Both the position numbers and the translations under genes were made by a program. Under the pieces are notes generated by a model that saw only the letters and a list, made by a program, of their open reading frames with translations, had not been told where the DNA came from and did no database searches. Source: Cellulomonas denverensis (GTDB lineage Bacteria; Actinomycetota; Actinomycetes; Actinomycetales; Cellulomonadaceae). From it: 47,883 bases of DNA. The stretch is taken from positions 1-47,883 of the forward strand of contig NZ_JAAXOX010000017.1 in NCBI RefSeq assembly GCF_012396125.1, read 5' to 3'. Shown here piece after piece: positions 42,502 to 47,883 of the stretch. Position 1 is the stretch's first letter, and every line of letters starts with the position of its first letter.

Positions 42502-43764
42502 TCAAAGCTCCGCGGTCGCCTCGGCCGGCCGGGGGAGCTCGCGCAGCCGGATCAGCGGGGAGAACAACACCGGCAGCACGGACAGCGCGGTGCCGCCGGC
42601 GGCGATCCAGAGCGTGGGCAGCACGCCGAACACGTGGCCCAGCCAGCCGCCGAGCAGTCCACCGAGCGGCATCGCGCCCCAGACCAGGAACCGCACCGAC
42701 GCGTTCATCCGGCCCAGCAGCGGCGGCGGGCACAGCCGCTGCCGGAAGCTGACCTGGGCCACGTTGTAGACCACCACCGAGAACGAGAAGAAGAACCCGC
42801 CCACGATCAGGGTGAGCTGGGGCGGCACCGGCAGGGTGATCGCCAGCGGCGTCAGCACCGTGCCGGGCACGAAGGCGATTGCGGACAGCGGGATGATCCG
42901 GCCCTCGCCGACCCACCGGCCGAGCCGGTCCGAGATCGCCGCCCCGATCAGCCCGCCGACCGCACCGGCGGACAGCACCGTGCCGTAGGCGGCCTCGTCC
43001 AGGCCGAGCACCCGCAGGGCGTAGATCACCACCAGCGCGTTGGACACCGCGGAGAACAGGTTGCCGATCCCGGTGCAGGCCACGATCCGGCGCAGCAGCG
43101 GCTCGCGCAGCACGAAGCGCAGTCCCTCGGCGACCTCGGTGCGCAGCGGTCGCCGGGTGTGCGGCGGCGGCAACACCTCGGACTGGCGGATCCGGCCGAC
43201 CGCGACCGCGGACAGCAGGTAGGTGACCGCATTCACCGCGATCACCGCCGGCGCGCTGATCACCCGGAGCAGCGCGCCGCCCAGTGCCGGCCCGACCACC
43301 ATCGCCACCGACTGGGTGGCCTGCAGCTTGGCATTGCCCTCGCCGATGTGGTCCAGGCCGACCAGCCCCGGCACGTAGGACTGGTGCGAGACGTCGAAGA
43401 ACACCGAGGCGGCGCTGATCACCAGGGCGCCCGCGTACAGCACCGGCATCGACCCATGCCCGGTCAGGGCCAGGCCGACCACCACCGCCAGGGTCGCTGC
43501 CCGGACCAGGTCGGCCAGGATCAGCACCCGGCGCTTGCGCATCCGATCCACCCAGGCGCCGACCGGCAGGCCGATCACCAGGAACGCGGCGGTCTCGGCG
43601 GCGGTGAGCAGGCCCATCTGCGCCTCGGTGGCGTCCAGGTGCCGCACCGCCAGGATCGGCAGCGCCAGGCCGGTGAGCTGGGCGCCGAGCTGACCGAGCG
43701 CATCGCCCACCCACAACCGGCGGAAGTCGGCGTGGTGGATCAGGGAGCGGTGCGGGGAGGTCAC
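42502..43764 (-). CDS. MFS transporter (drug-efflux-like)
   Basis: 420-aa major facilitator with about 12 helices. It begins LIHHADFRRLWVGDALGQLG, followed by FLVIGLPVGAWVDRMRKRRV (the motif A loop between helices 2 and 3). Related proteins are enterobactin-exporter-like (EntS/DUF894-type) or macrolide-efflux-like. Divergent from a winged-helix regulator, with an 8-bp-arm palindrome between them, so export is probably inducible. The GTG at 43764 gives the standard short N terminus; a TTG-initiated frame to 43800 would run through the operator and is unlikely. Confidence 0.85.
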   Translation of the reverse strand: MTSPHRSLIHHADFRRLWVGDALGQLGAQLTGLALPILAVRHLDATEAQMGLLTAAETAAFLVIGLPVGAWVDRMRKRRVLILADLVRAATLAVVVGLALTGHGSMPVLYAGALVISAASVFFDVSHQSYVPGLVGLDHIGEGNAKLQATQSVAMVVGPALGGALLRVISAPAVIAVNAVTYLLSAVAVGRIRQSEVLPPPHTRRPLRTEVAEGLRFVLREPLLRRIVACTGIGNLFSAVSNALVVIYALRVLGLDEAAYGTVLSAGAVGGLIGAAISDRLGRWVGEGRIIPLSAIAFVPGTVLTPLAITLPVPPQLTLIVGGFFFSFSVVVYNVAQVSFRQRLCPPPLLGRMNASVRFLVWGAMPLGGLLGGWLGHVFGVLPTLWIAAGGTALSVLPVLFSPLIRLRELPRPAEATAEL

Positions 43765-43781
43765 GTCAGTAGGGTGCCGCG

Positions 43782-43805
43782 ACTGATTGGGAAATGTCAA
43801 TCAGT
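43782..43805. promoter_or_regulatory. Operator between MFS and winged-helix genes
   Basis: Perfect 8-bp arms ACTGATTG (43782-43789) and CAATCAGT (43798-43805) with an 8-nt spacer. The right arm overlaps the first base of TAGGAT (43805-43810), a -10 hexamer 6 nt before the regulator's ATG. Good candidate for autoregulation and for control of the divergent exporter. Confidence 0.65.
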
Positions 43806-43816
43806 AGGATGGCGAC

Positions 43817-44317
43817 ATGACCGAACCCGCACCCGACCCGGATGCCGACGCCCGCGCCCTGGCCTCCACCCTGCGGCTGCGCATCCTGCGGATCTGCCTG
43901 GACGAGTCGCACACCAACCGGGAGATCGCCGAGCGCCTGGGCAAGAACCCGGCGACCGTGCTGCACCACGTGCGCACCCTGGTCGACCGGGGCTTCCTGG
44001 CCGCCGAGCCGGTGCGCCGGGGCCCGCGTGGCTCGCGGGAGGTGCCCTACCGGGCCACCGGCCGGTCCTGGCGGGTGCCGGAGTTCCCCGGCCAACAGCA
44101 GGTGATGCTCAACGCCTTCCTGGAGGAGCTGGCCGAGGCGCCCGAGGACTCGGTGGTCATGACCCGGCTGGGCGTGCGGCTGTCACCCGACGAGCACGCG
44201 GAGTTGATGCGCCGGGTGGACGAGTTCTTCGCCGAACTGGCCGACCGGGAGCCCACCGCGGACGGCGACCCGTACTCGATCCTGTTCGCCCTGCACCTGG
44301 ACGCCGGGCGGATGTGA
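43817..44317 (+). CDS. ArsR-like winged-helix transcriptional regulator
   Basis: 166-aa regulator. A winged-helix domain fills about residues 10-85: ALASTLRLRILRICLDESHT, NREIAERLGKNPATVLHHVR, TLVDRGFLAAEPVR. No metal-binding cysteines are present, so it is unlikely to be a classic metal sensor. The C-terminal half (QQVMLNAFLEELAEAPEDSV and onward) matches regulators found beside MFS exporters. Leaderless start: TAGGAT then 6 nt then ATG. Convergent with galK, 2 bases apart. Confidence 0.87.
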   Translation: MTEPAPDPDADARALASTLRLRILRICLDESHTNREIAERLGKNPATVLHHVRTLVDRGFLAAEPVRRGPRGSREVPYRATGRSWRVPEFPGQQQVMLNAFLEELAEAPEDSVVMTRLGVRLSPDEHAELMRRVDEFFAELADREPTADGDPYSILFALHLDAGRM

Positions 44318-44319
44318 GC

Positions 44320-45545
44320 TCAGGCGGCCGGGCCCTCCGCGGTGGCCACCAGGAACGCCGGGGCGCGCAGACCCGCCGCCTCGAACGCCTCCGCCACCGC
44401 GGTCGCCACCGGCTGCACCGCGGCGGCCGGGACCAGCGCGATCGCCGAGCCGCCGAAGCCGCCACCGGTCATCCGGGCGCCCAGTGCACCGGCATCCCGC
44501 GCGGTCTCCACCGCCAGGTCCAGCTCCCGGCAGGACACCTGGTAGTCGTCCCGCAGCGAGGCGTGCGAGGCGTCCATCGCGGCGCCGACCTCGGTCAGGC
44601 GGCCGGCCTCCAGCAGGGCGACGAACTCCTGCACCCGGCCGATCTCGGTCACCACGTGCCGGACCCGCCGGACCAGCACCTCGGCCAGCGCCGAGTCCGC
44701 GCCCTCCGGGCCGGTCACCCGGGCCAGGGTGGCCAGCGCGTCGCCCAGGTCGTCCGGCCCGATCTCGCGCAGCGTGCCGACCTCGAGCAGCTCGGCGGCC
44801 CGCTCGCAGTCCGCGCGCCGGGCGGCGTACTCGCCACCGGCGTGCGAGTGCTCGGCCTTGGTGTCGATCACCAGCAGGGCCAGGTCGTGCCCGGTCAGGT
44901 CGAAGGGCACCTGGCGCACCGAGTCGTCCCGGCAATCCAGCTCCAGCGCGTGCCCGGCCCGGCCGCGCAGCGACACCGCCTGGTCCATCCCGCCGGTGTT
45001 CGCGCCGGCGATCTCGTTCTCGGCCCGGACGCACAGCGCGGTCAGCGTGGTCCGGCCGGCGTCGGTGCCCGCCAGGCCGATCCCGTTCAGCGCGTCCAGC
45101 GCGACCGCGACCGCGCACTCCAGCGCCGCCGAGGAGGACAACCCCGAGCCGTAGGGCACGCAGGAGTCCACCGCGATGTCGAAGCCGCCGACCGGGTGCC
45201 CGGCCTGCCGCAGCGCCCAGGCCACCCCGGCGACATAGGACGGCCAGCCGTCGACCGTGCCGGGGGCGACCGCGGCCAGGTCGACCTCGCGCACGCCCGC
45301 CTCCTGCGCGGACACCAGCCGGATCCGGTCGCCGGTCGCCGGTCGCACCGCGACATAGGTGCGATGGGGCAGCGCGAACGGCAGCGCCAGGCCACCGTTG
45401 TAGTCGGTGTGCTCGCCGATCAGGTTGACCCGGCCGGGGGCGGACCACACCCCGGCGGGCTCGGCGCCGAACTGCTCGGCGAACAGGGCGCGGGCGCGCT
45501 CGGCGCCGTCGGCACGGTCCCAGGCGGCGACCCAGGTGGTGGTGG

Positions 45546-45549
<4 letters not shown>
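44320..45549 (-). CDS. galK: Galactokinase
   Basis: Phosphorylates galactose to galactose-1-phosphate, Leloir pathway. 409 aa, GHMP kinase: substrate signature APGRVNLIGEHTDYNGG (residues 37-53), ATP loop VPYGSGLSSSAALE (131-144), the catalytic aspartate in ANTGGMDQAVSL, and C-terminal ARMTGGGFGGSAIAL. The ATG overlaps the galT stop by four bases (ATGA); last gene of deoR-galT-galK. Confidence 0.96.
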
Positions 45550-46744
<1,195 letters not shown>

Positions 46745-46748
<4 letters not shown>

Positions 46749-47539
46749 TGGTGCTCCTTGGTTCGCAGGACGCAGCCCGCCTCGGCGAGGGCGGTCCGGG
46801 CTTCGGTGGGCAGGGCGTCGTCGCTGATCACGGTGTCCACGGCGTCCAGCGCGGCGATGTGCGCCAGGCCCACCACGCCCCACTTGGTGTGGTCCGCCAG
46901 CACGGTGGTCGCCGCGGCGGCGTGCAGCAGGGCGCGGTCGGTGGCGGCCTCGGCCAGGTTCGGGGTCATCAGCCCGCTGGCGTCCAGGCCGTGCACGCCC
47001 AGGAACAGCCGGTCCACCCGCAGGGTCGCCAGCGCGGCGTCCGCGACCGGGCCGACCAGGCCGTCGGAGGGGGTGCGTGAACCGCCGGTCAGGATCACGT
47101 CCAGCGGTCCGGTGCCCGGCGCCGCGCGGTGCAGGGTCTCGGCCACCGGCAGCGAGTTGGTCACCACCGTCAGCGGGCGCAGTTCGGGGTCGGCGGCGAT
47201 CCGCTGGGCCAGCAGGTGGGTGGTGGTCCCGGCGGACAGGGCGACCGCCTGGCCCGGGGTGATCTCCTGGGCGGCCAGGGCCGCGATCGACTCCTTCTCC
47301 GCGGTGGCCCAGGCGCTCTTGGCCTCGAACCCGGGCTCGTCGGTGGGCCGGGCCAGGGTGTCCGGGGCGACCGCACCGCCGTGCACCCGGCGGACCAGGC
47401 CCGCGCGGTCGAGCTCGGTGATGTCCCGGCGCACGGTCATCTCCGAGACGTCGAGCAGCTCCACCAGGTCGGCGACCCGCACCGCACCCCGGCCGCGCAC
47501 CTCGGCGACGATCCGATCCTGTCTCTGACTGGCCAGCAC
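46745..47539 (-). CDS. DeoR-family regulator of the gal operon
   Basis: 264-aa repressor. N-terminal DeoR HTH: SQRQDRIVAEVRGRGAVRVA, then LVELLDVSEMTVRRDITELD, with the RRVHGGAV signature after it. The C-terminal sugar-phosphate sensor domain has LSAGTTTHLLAQRI, VVTNSLPVAE, LTGGSRTPSDGLVGP and VLADHTKWG. First gene of the galT-galK operon, so autoregulated with a galactose-pathway sugar phosphate as inducer (inference). The GTG at 47539 aligns with the usual MLASQRQ-type start; the longer frame to 47578 encodes improbable residues. Confidence 0.9.
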
Positions 47540-47544
47540 GAGTG

Positions 47545-47577
47545 ACAGTATCCACCACAACCGAACAAGAACCAACA
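47545..47577 (-). promoter_or_regulatory. Promoter/operator region of deoR-galT-galK
   Basis: The minus strand carries TACTGT (47545-47550), 5 nt before the GTG, as -10. Directly upstream is a T/G-rich stretch with repeated TTG units (GTTGGTTCTTGTTCGGTTG), typical of DeoR-type direct-repeat operators and unusually AT-rich for this window. Confidence 0.4.
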
Positions 47578-47708
47578 CGCGCCTCTGCGTCGGGTGGCCT
47601 TGCCGTCCCGGGAACGACGCCGCGCCCCGCCGGGACCTCGGCGTCGCGCGCCGCCCGGCGCCGAGGCCGCAGCCATCCTGTCCCGTCCCGAGGTCGCAGC
47701 CGCCCCGC

Positions 47709-47793
47709 GAGACCGTGCCGTCCCGCGCCGCCCCGAGACCGTGCCGCCCCGCCCCGCCCCGAGCCCGCGCCGCCCCGCCCCGAGCCCGCGCCG
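47709..47793. repeat. Imperfect GC-rich tandem repeat
   Basis: GAGACCGTGCCG occurs at 47709-47720 and 47735-47746; its variant GAGCCCGCGCCG occurs at 47761-47772 and 47782-47793, giving periods of 26, 26 and 21 bases with CCGCCCCG filler. No gene is supported between 47578 and 47780 (about 200 bases). Confidence 0.65.
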
Positions 47794-47882
47794 AACTGGG
47801 CGCCCTCGGCCGTCACGTCCGCGTCGCCACGGATGATGATCGTGCCGCCGTCGCCGTGCGCCCCGCCGCCGATCCCGGCGGA
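47784..47882 (-). pseudogene. Fragment of a GIGGG-repeat (secreted carbohydrate-binding-like) protein
   Basis: On the minus strand the window edge reads SAGIGGGAHGDGGTIIIRGD, then ADVTAEGAQFGAG. It resembles repeats of the form GIGGG..G.GGTI.I.GG.V.A.GG found in large secreted proteins with carbohydrate-binding or beta-helix repeats. After that the frame degenerates into a Gly/Arg-rich repeat and meets no stop before galT, so the gene's proper 3' end seems lost or frame-shifted. The rest lies outside the window. Confidence 0.4.
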
Positions 47883-47883
47883 C

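Overview
The window is from a very GC-rich actinobacterium, most likely a Micrococcales / Cellulomonas-like organism. Reasons: extreme G/C at codon third positions, long open frames on the strand opposite real genes, many GTG starts, the sucC-sucD-perM-purN-purH gene order familiar from actinobacteria, a PspC-domain histidine kinase, and a DUF3017 protein. It reads as ordinary chromosome with small accessory patches. I saw no tRNA, rRNA, CRISPR array, insertion sequence or prophage.

Layout. The left edge (1-407) holds the tail of a plus-strand gene, a terminator and an 11-copy 15-bp tandem repeat. A minus-strand operon (409-5263) encodes a GH120-type beta-xylosidase, a YjhH-like 2-keto-3-deoxy acid aldolase and a YjhG-like aldonate dehydratase, facing a divergent LacI regulator (5434-6480). 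A TetR regulator, shikimate kinase and small membrane proteins follow. 8754-12976 is an envelope-stress-type divergon: a PspC/LiaF-like protein and an acidic membrane protein on one side, a PspC-histidine kinase and a LuxR-type response regulator on the other. pcrA and an AIM24 protein come next. A 490-bp gene-free stretch with a large palindrome and a G-rich tract precedes a Clp-N-domain protein paired with a tiny HTH protein.

The central part is housekeeping metabolism: sucCD, perM-like DUF6350, purN, purH (behind a ZTP riboswitch), a DsbA-fold protein, VanZ, an FAD reductase, DUF3017, aquaporin and icd. A Doc-type toxin-antitoxin pair (31741-32309) and a ROK regulator overlapping an orphan sugar-type ABC ATPase form a small accessory patch. 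Then come purU, a GNAT protein, a GyrI-like protein, and glyA-folD behind a second ZTP riboswitch. The right part holds a MalY/PatB lyase, xth, a membrane protein, an MFS exporter with a divergent winged-helix regulator, and a Leloir operon deoR-galT-galK. The right edge contains a GC-rich imperfect repeat and what looks like a decayed piece of a GIGGG-repeat protein.

Themes. One-carbon and purine metabolism recurs (purN, purH, purU, glyA, folD), and two of its transcription units carry ZTP riboswitches. Sugar use recurs as well (xyloside/pentonate operon, gal operon, ROK-ABC). About a dozen genes have a -10-like hexamer 6-8 nt before the start codon and little or no Shine-Dalgarno sequence, which points to widespread leaderless transcription; I used this to choose several starts. 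All function calls come from reading translated sequence and motifs; no database search was run.
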